From Yponomeuta sedellus (taxonomy: Eukaryota; Arthropoda; Insecta; Lepidoptera; Yponomeutidae): a stretch of 64,000 nucleotides of DNA. Shown here in pieces: positions 1 to 9,475 of this stretch. Made by a program: the position numbers and the translations under genes. Every line of letters starts with the position of its first letter. The stretch's first letter is position 1. The stretch spans positions 13,204,016 to 13,268,015 of the forward strand of contig OW203734.1 in NCBI GenBank assembly GCA_934045075.1. The letters run 5' to 3'. The notes under the pieces are model-generated. The model made no database searches. It saw only the letters and a list, made by a program, of their open reading frames with translations, and was not told the DNA's origin.

Positions 1-199
1 CTACAGGTAAAAAATTGACAATATAAAAACTGGCCAACTGTGAGATGGTCGAAACTCGGACGGAAAAGTCGAAACTCGGTATGTACCAACGAGTTTGTTT
101 TAAGTTACGAACATTTGTGAATTTCTAGCAGCAAAGCTCCCTGACGGTAAAGTGAAACAACTTGAGGAAATAGGAGTATTCGCTAGGAATGGCTGATTA

Positions 200-430
200 G
201 CCCGCGCGGTTGGCACTTATACCCTCTCTCTCTCTGAGCGAAGGCCTCTGCTCTACAGTCTATGGCTGCATTATTATTATCGGTAACGTTGACGGAAAAC
301 ATCGTGTGGAAACCTTAGTGTCTCAGGTGGTTAAATACTTCAGCGCCCAAAATTATTAATTTGCTTTGGGAACACATAGTGATTAAGCCCATACTCTGTC
401 TGAGAGAGGGCCTGTGCCCTGTAGTGAAAC
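200..430 (+). repeat. LB repeat, two adjoining partial copies
   Basis: A short LB end at about 205-265 (CTCTCTCTCTGAGCGAAGG followed by a CTCTGCTCTACAGT end) is followed at 290-428 by a fuller copy with GGAAAACATCGTG, TGATTAAGCCCATACTCT and GGGCCTGTGCCCTG. The same blocks recur through the window in the same order. No coding potential. Confidence 0.7.
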
Positions 431-557
431 CTTACACTATTAAAACTGCTACTTAAAAAAAAAGAAACGCATTCTTACGATAACAACGGTATCGTAAGCT
501 TAACCTTACTCGTATGTTGTCGGTTGAATATAGGACAACTTAATTGGTTGTCGTATA

Positions 558-786
558 TACAGTCTGTTAGCTTTTAGAATATACCTTGGTTACCGTCGGA
601 TAGAAAGGGATATATTCGTGTAATAGAAATATCTACACTAATATGACACTTAATTTTACATGACTTTTTAAAATAGTGAAGAAAAGTTTTATACAGAGCA
701 GGAGTAGTATTACACTCGAGTGCTTTGGGCGAAAACCGAAGCCTACTCTAGAGTCCGAGGTATATTCTAAAAGCTAACAGACTGTA
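558..786. mobile_element. Tc1/mariner-type MITE, 229 bp
   Basis: Begins TACAGTCTGTTAGC and ends GCTAACAGACTGTA, with inverted ends of about 28 bases (through TTAGAATATACC). The outer TA on each side fits TA target duplication. It holds no reading frame. Its right half (AAATAGTGAAGAAAAG to the end) is repeated at about 58200-58321. The CAGTCT start is shared with the elements at 17670 and 39450. Confidence 0.7.
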
Positions 787-1977
787 TCTTGTATAAGCTC
801 CATGTTGAAACAAAGTGTCGCCGTAAAGTCTGCTATAAAACGTACCAACTGGTGCTCTATAGAGTGCTGTCACTAAGTGTCATAATAGCAAGTGGGTGGA
901 ATGGGCGGCTAGTAAAATTTCCACAGAGACTTCAGTTCAAGGTTACTGTAGGTTGGTGCAAGTTGAAACGACCGAGAAAAATAGATTTAATTATAATAGG
1001 TATAATTAAATTCAAAATTTGTATTAGCAAGTACCACATTCATTACATTTATACGTGTTCATATAGTAGATAGAATATTTGAAATATATACTTTGATTTT
1101 TTTCAGAGTTCGTTACACTTATAACGTTTTGCAGCAGAGTAGCAGTTTATATCTTTTTATCAAGAACATTTAAAAAAAAATTATCCCAATCGCACACAAC
1201 ATTTTTGGAGAAAAATAAAAGTACTGAAAAATACTTTTACAAGATAGGACTTGATTCTATCTAACAAAAACTTGAGTAAGTTTGCCCGAAAGAACACGAC
1301 TGAGTTTTTTTTTTTTTGCATAGAATCCTTAAAATTAAATTGGCCTTTATGTCAATCCCTCAATGGACAATCATGACAAGGAACGCTTATGGATCCCTGG
1401 ATCTAAGTTTAAAAAACCCTGATCTAGAGTACTTATTTTAAAAAAAACCTGTACTAATCGCACACGCCTCCGCTTCCGCTCCCGCTCATTTCCCAATGCT
1501 TGGGCCAAGCTCCACGTATGAGTCAGCCGATGTCCTCGCGTGGAAAACTCTTCAAGCTGTCACGTGAACGCCGTGACGTCAGCGCTCACGGCTTGTTTCT
1601 CTATTGAACATTACGAGTATAATGCTATTAATACTTGTATGCTTTTACATTGATTAAAAATACCTACAGACTGTTTTGAAGTAATGATTCACTTTGTTGG
1701 TACTTTGTAACATGCTTCGATTGCTGTGAAGGAGATCGGTGGTTTTCGCACATGTTTACATTACTTTCTTTTGTGGATTACTCCAAACTTAGAGCACGGT
1801 AGGCAAGCCCTTTCGTTGTAAAATATTTTCCAAGCACTACCGCGTCAGACTCTGTCTTCACCTGCCTGTAGAAACTCATGATGTAATGATTTAAACATCT
1901 ATAGATATGAGAGATCTAAGTTTTTGCAATGAATTATTGTGTAAGCTCGAATTATTTTTGGAACGTACATTTTATAA
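787..1977. other. unassigned AT-rich stretch with one GC-richer block
   Basis: No supported gene. The 94-codon frame starting at 789 looks like chance. The block at about 1445-1605 is richer in GC and holds TGAGTCA at 1519-1525, CACGTG at 1561-1566 and TGACGTCA at 1574-1581, which match AP-1, E-box and CRE consensus sites. No transcript is visible to attach them to. Confidence 0.35.
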
Positions 1978-2095
1978 AAGATAGATAAGAAAACACTTTA
2001 TTGTACATAAAAATGGAAATTACACAGATAGTTCTTAACCTAAGAGTACAAACGGCGGCCTTGTGACTAAAAGTGATCTCTTCCAGACAACCAAA
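1978..2095 (-). repeat. L3 LINE-type 3' tail
   Basis: On the minus strand it reads GTTGTCTGGAAGAGATCAC, then AAGGCCGCCGTTTGTACTC, then an AATAAAGTG signal and a TCTTATCTATC end. This order is shared with copies at 27446, 39168, 41391, 42660, 51299 and 62838. A polyadenylation signal followed by a short tandem repeat is typical of non-LTR retrotransposon 3' ends; the parent clade is not determined. Confidence 0.65.
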
Positions 2096-4278
2096 ATTAT
2101 TCAAGCTTACTCAACGTCGTATTAAAACAACGAAAACCATATAACAATTAATTCAGTGTCAAAAATTAAACTACTCTAAGAAGTTCTTAATGCACGGATT
2201 TCAACGCTTCGATTTGTATGAAAGATTGACGAAATTAAATTGAGAAATTTGAACTCTATCATTAAACCATCTACTTTCAAACTAAGAGTATATTTCACGA
2301 ACCATCGTACATGAACTATCAAAATATTGCAAAAATCTAATTAATTTTTGCATATTTAAAATAGTGTAATTGTCTATAGGTACTGAAAAAGCGGGTTTAG
2401 TTTGCGATATTACGATAACACGTTGTAATAAAATCAAAACGATTAAGGGCTGATTTTTTTAAAGTCAGATAACTTTTATCTGAGGAATAAAAATGGCGGT
2501 TTGACAGTTTATGTATGAAGGGTAATCCGCACTTTTTATAATTGCTATAAGGGGATACAAAGAGTTTCCCACCTATCCATAACGCAAGAGAACACCATAA
2601 TTTTTTCAACCTCGGATACGGAAGCCACAACTTACTTGGTCCAACAATAAATACCGACCATGCAGCGATTAAGTTGCAGTTTTCGTCCAACCCTCTACAC
2701 TCAGTGGTCTAGTGAAGGTAACAATGGGCGAGTCGATTTATTACTCGACTAAAACTGCCAGCGAGTGATCTTATAGTTGAGTTCTCGAGTTCGTAATGTA
2801 TTTCGTTAGGAACAACACTCGATTTTCTTTCTCGATCGATCTTTGACTTCTCGTTTTCCATCATCTACAGACAGACAGACTTGACCTCCTAGGAGATTTA
2901 ACAGAGACTTGCTTGCATAACTGAAGAAGCTATAATCCTTCCGTACAGGTCAGTCCTTGGCCAATTTTTAAATATGTTTTCTCTTTTTTATTCTTATCTA
3001 TAATTCTATGCAATATTTATGTCACGGGACTGACTGATTCATAGACGGCAGATAAAACAAATTAGTGGACCTAGAGCTTTAAATTTGGATGATTTTTTCT
3101 CAGAAGTACTGTAAAAGGCGTTTCTTTTAAATACCAGTCCTAAAAGTATGAAAAAAGATCGTAAAAATTCAATGAAATAATTATTTATGTGTGCGATTTC
3201 GTGGATAAAATCTAGTATGTTTATGCAAGAAATCCAGTGCGGCTACCGATTTGCAGTATCCACTCGAGAAAATTTTTATTACGCCCGTTGGTATCGATCA
3301 TTCATTCCGAATGTGCACATTGGGAACTCAGATTCGTTTAACAGTTGAAATCACAATTCAGCTACGACGTCGAAATATCTTTGATTTATAGTTGATTCGT
3401 GGATTTGTGGATACTGAGTTCAAAAGTAGATTCATGAATCGGTGGCTAAATTGAAGACAGGAAAATTGTAACTCGATTATTTTCGATTTCTTATTGAATT
3501 CATTACGTTAAGTGCTTGGGACCAACTTACCTCTATGTTTGGCATACATTAAGGATCTGACTGTGGACTAACCTTTTTATTGTTCCCTTAGATCAATCAG
3601 CGCAGAGGTGTAAAATGCCACTGTGCCATGTAAAATTCCTCCCTTTTAACGTATGCACATTTTCAAAAGATAAGTATCGATATATATTTGACAATTGCAT
3701 AGGTAGCACAACAACGCCGATGCCAGTAGTACGTTTTAACGTCAAATGTAATTACATTCCAGCACATTGATTGTTGATAATTTTTAGCATTTTAGCGCTA
3801 CGAGACGCGTCACTCGTGCTATCGGACTAACTATGCTAGAGTTTTATTATTGGACCTATCGACTTCACGATAGGTCTAATAAAACAGATAATACAACTCT
3901 AGCATAATAATATGATACAGGCTTTTTTATCTTCTTGATCCACCTCAAATTTCCAGCTAAAGGCAATTGTCGGTATGATGTTCTTCGTTCTTTTTTTCTC
4001 TCGCGATATTCTGGCCTTTATCTCCAATTTCTCGAGTGAAAAAAAAGACTAGTTTTCCCATCACTAAGTGCAGGGAAATGATCCGTGAGATGAATTGTTG
4101 TCTATCACGCGATTGTATGTTGCTGCCGAATAATGGACCAGGGATAATTAAGTGGTCAACGTTTGGAACTCCCACTTCGGCTAATGGAGATTGTAGTGAA
4201 GTGAGATTGGGCTGATTATACTGTGTTGAGGCATGATTATCCTGGTGATTTAGGGATGTCAATAGAATTTGCTTTTTT
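2096..4278. other. mostly unassigned AT-rich DNA
   Basis: No gene is supported. At about 2440-2500 a single MITE-like end (GGGCTGATTTTTT, GTCAGATAAC, TTATCTGA, GTTTGACAG) is visible without a recognised partner. The other listed content is the hairpin at 3832-3907. Confidence 0.4.
3832..3907. repeat. imperfect inverted repeat
   Basis: TATGCTAGAGTT ... ACCTATCG is answered by CGATAGGT ... AACTCTAGCATA. The arms are about 33-38 bases with one short indel and a loop of a few bases. It may be a small MITE remnant; no terminator role is expected in an insect. Confidence 0.6.
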
Positions 4279-4475
4279 CACATACATACTTACGCTTGTA
4301 TCCCAGAGAAGTAGACCAGGGCTTAACTCTTTGTTTGGTTTACTGCTAAACATCGTGAGAAACACCAAGTACCTGAGGTATTCACATAAGTCAGCTCTTG
4401 AAATTGCTAGTTAGCGTCGAGCACTCCTGGTGATGAAATCACTACCCTTTCTCTAAGTGAAGACCTGTGCACTGC
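4279..4475 (+). repeat. LB repeat, degraded copy
   Basis: Starts near ACGCTTGTATCCCAGAG (LB 5' end), continues with ACATCGTGAGAAAC, CTGAGGTATT and CTTGAAATTG, and ends with GACCTGTGCACTGCAGT. It retains most LB blocks in order with many substitutions. Confidence 0.65.
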
Positions 4476-4522
4476 AGTAGAATGTATGCAAGCTGATTGT
4501 TATATATGTTTCTTTACACTTT

Positions 4523-4779
4523 GTAGACTTTTAGTCCGGATTTACTTACGGGTGTTGTTATATCGGAAAAGTCCGACCAGGTTTCGCTCCGATTCGCAGA
4601 GCTTAATCATGGTGAGCAGAGACGGAGCTCGCGTCGTCGGTTGCTTGTCTCACACCATGATTAAGCTCTGCGAATCGGAGCGAAACCTGGTCGGACTTTT
4701 CCGATATAACAACAACCGTAAGTAAATCCGGACTAAAAGTCTACAATGTGTTGTGCTTACGAAAGTTTTAGTTCAAAAA
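4523..4779 (+). mobile_element. fold-back retroposon inside a 14-bp target duplication
   Basis: Flanked by TTTCTTTACACTTT at 4509-4522 and again at 4780-4793. The first arm (4521-4615) and second arm (4653-4746) are reverse complements over about 94 bases with about one substitution, separated by a 37-base loop. After the second arm comes TGTGTTGTGCTTACG and an AGTTCAAAAA end. A simple, non-inverted copy lies at 7574-7700. Flanking duplication plus an A-rich end point to reverse-transcriptase-mediated insertion. The 63- and 79-codon frames over it are incidental. The source RNA is not recognised. Confidence 0.7.
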
Positions 4780-4793
4780 TTTCTTTACACTTT

Positions 4794-5837
4794 TTTGCAC
4801 ATATAAAAATCATTCAGAGAGCACAAAATATAAAAGCATATATGGCGAGCTTATTTAGTTAGAAGTCTCTTCCAGTCAACCCTTCGTGTGGTCATAACTA
4901 TATGTTTTGCATTAACCACACAAATACCACCCTAATGAAGTTAAACAATGAAACAAACTTAAACAATGTGTTTTCTATTTCCGGTGCCGAATCAAAGCGC
5001 GTTTCCTTGTACTTACTTTATATGTATATGCAAACGTTATGCCTAACTATTCAATTGTGACCAAAACGTCTTCAGCGGCTATATCGAGCTTACGTCCGAA
5101 TCACATCAAACCCGTTTTTTTTTATTTCTGCAGTTTCTTTTGTTACGGCTCCGTTTTCAATTAACGATGCAGAGATTTTCCGCGCCGCTGGCCTTAATCT
5201 GAATTCAGTGCGTCCCGGTAATGGACCGAAAAAACATTTTCTGCCCTACACAGCAACAGGGAAGCGGTGGAAATGAGTGAAGTGTATTTTTGCTAAAATA
5301 CCGAAAGGAAAAAACATTGATTGAAAACTTGCGCCGCTTTTTGCGGCACTGAGCGCTAGAATAGAATATTGGATGAGAGAAAAACGGCGTCCGATACTTC
5401 GGGATTCAGGCCATGTCTGGGAGTAATTTAGTTGGTTTTTTCTTCGCAAACGATTCCATTATTTTTGTTCGCCGCGGCTTAACGGTCCAGATCGTCATTG
5501 CACCGCATCTCTGCCATTTTAATTGTGTATCTCTCGGCGGCAATGCGGCGGTTTGTATGCGACAGTCATACATAATGAACGAGCGATTCTCAAAGGGGAA
5601 AAGTGCAGCGGAATATTTTCCTCTACTCATATATTTTGCCGATTAAAGTGTACCAGCGTTTAGGCCTTTGCAAAACGGCCAAGACATTTTAATTTGGATC
5701 ATTCCTCGAGGGAGCACGCCGATAAAACCTTTAGGCTTACTCAGGAATATGCACATCACGCGATGTATCGTGAACAGTCCGGTTATAAGCGGCTTAATCT
5801 GGTTTTACTTAAGTGCTTCGGCCAACAATTAAAGGGA
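4794..5837. other. low-repeat stretch, GC-richer from about 5130 to 5730
   Basis: No family described here occurs in it. From about 5130 to 5730 GC content is higher than in the surroundings and short frames open on both strands (for example 5406-5630 minus), but none has a recognisable domain. It could be a conserved noncoding block or an exon remnant. Confidence 0.3.
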
Positions 5838-6112
5838 TGATTTGAAAACTGCAAAGTAAGGTACTCGGGGCTGAAAGTGATGCAAATTACTTCAGCCAGA
5901 TGTTGCTGCATGTACGTAATACAGAGAGTATGGTAAAGAGGTTTGAAATTTCACTGATGCCGGTAAGTCGCCCATTAGCTCAGTTGGGAGAGGGCTGGCA
6001 CGGTTAGCCAAAGTTTGAGGGTTTTAATCCCGGCATGGATGGAATTTTTTGCCTCTAAATAGGTTTTTAAAATTGTCCTTAGCACGGGTCAGTGCATTAA
6101 AAAGAATATAAT
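5838..6112 (+). mobile_element. TC repeat, nearly full length
   Basis: Left part AACTGCAAAGTA ... GTACGTAATACAGAG precedes the tRNA-like core GCCCATTAGCTCAGTTGG ... GGTTTTAATCCCGGCATGG, followed by GCCTCTAAATAGG and CCTTAGCACGGGT. The core is more decayed than in other copies (GGGTTTTAATCCC in place of the T-loop consensus), so it is not a tRNA gene. Confidence 0.75.
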
Positions 6113-6117
6113 ACATT

Positions 6118-6275
6118 TACGAAGTTATAGTAGCAATACCATTCACAAATTGTGAAGGAAAACATCGTGAGGAAACCCAAGTGGCTTGCTAAGTACAATG
6201 CTCCAAGAAAGAGGCTCAGTGCGGAAATCTCAGGTCTAACTAGACTACCCCTCCTGGACACAGGCGTGAGTTATT
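6118..6275 (+). repeat. LB piece joined to a LINE 3'-UTR fragment
   Basis: TATAGTAGCAATACC and GGAAAACATCGTGAGGAAAC are LB blocks. GAGGCTCAGTGCGGAAAT then CAGGTCTAACTA matches, with small changes, the sequence just after the LINE stop codon at 23770-23810, so a tail of that LINE family appears to sit here too. Confidence 0.5.
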
Positions 6276-6294
6276 GTTATGTTTGTGATTAAAG

Positions 6295-6480
6295 CCGCGT
6301 TTACTTGGACCGTTTCACGGTCTTAGTGCGCTCGGTCCGAGTGCGCCATCCGAGTAAACTAATGCTTCTGATTGGCTATTTTTTTTGGTGTTGTCACGAA
6401 AAACCGTCCAATCAGAAGCATTAGTTTACTCGGATGGCGCACTCGGTCGGACCGTACTAAGACCGTGGAAACCTGGCCTA
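6295..6480. mobile_element. MITE with long inverted arms, about 185 bp
   Basis: Arms share CACGGTCTTAG and then GAGTGCGCCATCCGAG, TAAACTAATGCTTCTGATTGG on the left against the reverse complement on the right (6409-6475). The centre is about 30 bases. It carries no coding frame and can fold into one hairpin. Superfamily undetermined. Confidence 0.7.
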
Positions 6481-6601
6481 AGTCTTTTGAGACTATACTC
6501 TATGAAACACATAGCTTAGGGCCAGTTTCTGAATTGAGTTAACTGTAGTGCTGTCTCTTCGAATTTCTCAGCAAAGAGCGTGACAGAACGTTACCTAAGT
6601 A

Positions 6602-6700
6602 GGTATATATTTAACGGGTCTAATCGCGATTAGTTATTAGGTAAAACGTAATTACCCGACGTTTCAGCAACGTTACTGTAGCCGTGGTTACGGATAAATC
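6602..6700 (-). repeat. possible Penelope-like element end
   Basis: Minus strand: CCGTAACCACGGC, then GAAACGTCGGGTAATT, then CGATTAGACCCGTTAAATAT. Related pieces lie at 9722-9768, 31030-31175, 40360-40382 and 49877-49930. The GACCACGG ... GAAACGTCGG order parallels the pieces at 55028 and 57456. The Penelope link is an inference from the GAAACGT-containing hairpin arrangement. Confidence 0.4.
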
Positions 6701-6701
6701 T

Positions 6702-7076
6702 TCTATAATATAAAAATGATTCGCCGAATGTGTTAGTAAGCGCAAATCTCGAGAGCAGCTGAACCGATTTCGCAAATTATTTTTTTAGAATATACCTTGA
6801 AGGACAAGGATGGTTCTTACAGAGAGAAAAATAAAAAAAAACTAAAGAATCGACTGTTAGGCGGTACGAAGTTCGCTGGGTCAGCTTGTCTATAATATAA
6901 AAATGAATCGCTGAATGTGTTGGTAAGCGCAAATCTCGAGAGCAGCTCAACCGATTTCGCTAATTCTTTTTTTTTTAATATTCCTTGAAGTACATGGATG
7001 GTTCTTACGGAGGGCAAAATAAAACATAAATAAAGGATCAACTGTTAGGCCATACGAAGTTCGCTGGGTCAGCTAG
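6702..7076 (+). mobile_element. HE1 Helitron-like pair, two tandem units
   Basis: Each unit starts TCTATAATATAAAAATG and runs through GTAAGCGCAAATCTCGAGAG and GGTTCTTAC to ACGAAGTTCGCTGGGTCAGC. The second ends in CTAG followed by T, as Helitrons do; the first ends CTTG. Units are about 187 bases (6702-6888, 6889-7076) and non-coding, so they would depend on an autonomous partner. Confidence 0.65.
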
Positions 7077-7560
7077 TAAATTATAACTATGATTAATAAC
7101 TAAGTTTGAGTATCGAGAATCATTAAGAAATACTGTTACTTAAGTATTTACTTAGTGAAATTCTCAATTCAGAAACCGGCATTTACTCTTTGGTATATAT
7201 CACAATGTAATGAATAAAAAATTAAGTATACAAGAAAATAATATCGTACTTAACAGACACAAATAAAACCGAGCGAAAATAAAACGCGACCATTAATCAT
7301 GCCTTTTCATAAATTAAAGACTTGCGCTTTCAGTTGAGTTAATTTTATTTACTGTATTTGCATAATGGAATGCTCGAAGGAAAAAATAATTAAGTCACTG
7401 GCCAACGTAGTTACAGTTGTGAGGTCATTTTAATTCTTTAGTTGTTCTTTTACTTGAATTTTATCAACTAAGAAAAGTTATCGTTAAATGGCCTCCCAAT
7501 AATATCTTAGCTCTACTATTCAATTGGTCTTCCAGTACATTAGGGTGTTGATGTATAAAT
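7077..7560. other. unassigned AT-rich DNA
   Basis: No repeat family or frame is recognised. TAAGTATTTACTTAGTGAAA at about 7141 resembles sequence at 23883 just downstream of the LINE end, a possible shared fragment. Confidence 0.3.
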
Positions 7561-7573
7561 GTAACATAACATA

Positions 7574-7700
7574 TTGTAGACTTTTAGTCCGGATTTACTT
7601 ACGGGTGTTGTTATTTCGGAAAAGTCCGACCAGGTTTCGCTCCGATTCGCAGAGCTTAATCGCAGAGTGTTGTGCTTACGAAAGTTTTAGTTCAAAAAAA
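7574..7700 (+). mobile_element. 127-bp retroposon with 13-bp target duplication
   Basis: GTAACATAACATA occurs at 7561-7573 and 7701-7713. The insert begins TTGTAGACTTTTAGTCCGG, contains GGTTTCGCTCCGATTCGCAG and ends TTCAAAAAAA. This is the simple version of the fold-back element at 4523-4779. Its small size, A-run and target duplication fit a SINE-like or short LINE-tail retroposon. The 61-codon frame across it is incidental. Confidence 0.7.
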
Positions 7701-7738
7701 GTAACATAACATAATATACTCTTATGTTGATCTCTCTA

Positions 7739-7891
7739 CCCCCAGTTTCTCGTACACTAACTAACCGTTTATCTACCACAGTAGAGCAGTTGTTAACAAA
7801 CAGCTGTCATATATTTTTTTTGTATGGACTTTGGCCAACTGACAGGTGTTAGCAGTAGATTAAGGGCTTGTTAGTGTACCAGAAACAGGGG
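7739..7891. mobile_element. MITE, about 153 bp
   Basis: Left end CCCCAGTTTCTCGTACACT is answered by AGTGTACCAGAAACAGGGG on the right, with inverted similarity continuing for about 37 bases through ATCTAC/GTAGAT. A further inner pair is CAACTGACAG against a diverged CAGCTGT block. Non-coding. Superfamily undetermined. Confidence 0.6.
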
Positions 7892-8061
7892 CTTAGTCGA
7901 GTACATTGTCCAGGAACATTGCCGTACCGTGTATGGCTAATTTTTTGCGTGTTTCGCATGTATGCTAATGTTTTGTTTAAGCTTTCTTCTTGCTGTGACT
8001 TGTAATTAGATTTCTATGGCTTCACTTTGTATACGTGTATGTGTCTTAAGTGAATAAATGA
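7892..8061 (+). repeat. probable LINE 3' tail
   Basis: TTGCTGTGACTTGTAATTAG followed by GTGAATAAATGATTTATC and TATCTATC resembles the tail of a non-LTR retrotransposon: AATAAA plus a short repeat. It abuts the LB copy that follows. Confidence 0.35.
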
Positions 8062-8400
8062 TTTATCTATCTAATCTTACGCCTGTATCCCAAAGGGGCA
8101 GACAGAGGCCAGGGACTGCACTTGCCACGATTCTCACAGATCATCTTCAACTCAAACGGGACATACATTTACATAACACAGTAAATATGTATATTTGTGA
8201 AGGTATAGTAGCAATACAACTCGCTAATGTGAAGGAAAATATCGTGAGGAAACCTGAGTGACGGATGTGTTCAAGTACCTTAGCGCTGTAAATTGCAAAT
8301 CTGCGGTAGGCACGCGTGGTAATTAAGCCAATACCCTCTAAGAATACCTCTAAGAGAAAACCTGGACCCTTCAGTGGGACGTTTATAGGTTACATAAAAA
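8062..8400 (+). repeat. LB repeat, near-full copy
   Basis: The best view of LB in this window: it starts ACGCCTGTATCCCAAAGGGG, continues GACAGAGGCCAGGGACTG, TATAGTAGCAATAC, GGAAAATATCGTGAGGAAAC, TAGGCACGCGTGGTAATTAA, and ends GACCCTTCAGTGGGACG and TTACAT. Length about 340 bases, non-coding. It looks like a SINE or the tail of a LINE. Confidence 0.7.
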
Positions 8401-8860
8401 AATACTATCAGAGGCCTATTACCGCTCCTCACAACCTATGTCAAGCCACTTAAACGCCCAGAAATTGTTTACATGCGGTAGGCTCAAAGGCCCCAGTATC
8501 TCTCGTATTTACCCAATATCTCATTTGAATCAAGCTCATTCTTCACCTCCGTATCTCGACATCATAACTGCTCGTGTCGTAAACCAACACGACCGAGCTC
8601 CGGCTCAGCCGCTATGATAAATGCGTATTTTTCGGGAATTTATCGTGGCTTAGCAGCGTGGGGTGCCTGATAGGCCCCCGGCTTTGGATGCGGGCCCGGA
8701 ATACAGTATGGGCGGAGGTGAAATAATTTCGCTGGTGATAAACAATTTAGACGAAGGTGTAGTTTCAGCTTAATATAGAGCAATCTCTGGAAGCACTATA
8801 ATCTTATGTAGAAGATTTGTAGTTTCCAGAGTTAGAATATTTTGTGAATTTTTTTTCTTC
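8401..8860. other. low-repeat, GC-richer stretch
   Basis: Contains no family described here. GC is raised around 8585-8720, including GGCCCCCGGCTTTGG and GCGGGCCCGG. No frame over 60 codons. A candidate conserved noncoding or promoter-proximal block. Confidence 0.3.
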
Positions 8861-8864
8861 CTAA

Positions 8865-9013
8865 AGTCAACCCGTAAGGGCACAGGAGAGGCAAATATTG
8901 AGGTGGTCTCTTCTGGACAACCCAGAAGAGACCACCTCAATATTTGCCTCTCCTGGACAACCCAGAAGAGACCACCTCAATATTTGCCTCTCCTGTGCCC
9001 TTACGGGTTGACT
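8865..9013. repeat. palindrome with an internal 40-bp tandem repeat
   Basis: AGTCAACCCGTAAGGGCACA at the left is the exact reverse complement of the right end, and the arms run to CAGAAGAGACC with a very short centre. The right half repeats a 40-base unit (CCCAGAAGAGACC ... CTCTCCTGGACAA) twice, at about 8915 and 8955. Total 149 bases. No coding meaning; the 61-codon minus frame is a by-product. Confidence 0.8.
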
Positions 9014-9089
9014 GGTTGAAAAGGCAATTAGGATTAATTCCACCTTTTGCACATAATCTTTTGTGCAATGATCGTAATCACCTATAGAG

Positions 9090-9475
9090 CAATTATAGTA
9101 TTTCTTAACCTACTTTTAGGTTAAGAAATTATTGTGCAATATTCTTTGATAGAGAACATAACTTTGTACTGCAAAGTTATGTGTCTATCCATCTGTTCAA
9201 CGCTGTAGACGAACAATGAAGTTGGTTTCTTATTAAACATATATTTTTCTCCGATCCACGGTTTTTGAGCGCTATGCAAAAATTATTGTGCAATATTTTT
9301 TGATAGAGAAAATAACTTTGTAGTACAAAGTTATGTTCTGAACATAACTTTGTCAAACAAAGTTATTTTCTCTATCCATCTATCCAATGCTGTAGATGAA
9401 CAATGAAGTTGGTTTCTTATAACACAAATATTTCCTCTCCGCTCCACGGTTTTCGAGCGTTATGCAAAAATATAA
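9090..9475. repeat. tandem duplication of about 155-190 bp with hairpins
   Basis: After a small hairpin at about 9095-9130 (TTCTTAACCTA/TAGGTTAAGAA), the segment at 9127-9280 is repeated at 9281-9470: both start ATTATTGTGCAATATT, carry AACTTTGTA/TACAAAGTT palindromes, then GAACAATGAAGTTGG, CCACGGTTTT and GCGTTATGC/GCGCTATGC. The second unit has an extra palindrome (GAACATAACTTTGT ... ACAAAGTTATTTTC). Confidence 0.75.

Noticed and set aside
4524..4746. microRNA precursor
   Set aside because: The hairpin is too long and too perfect, and its arms recur as a mobile element; siRNA-producing inverted repeat is more likely.
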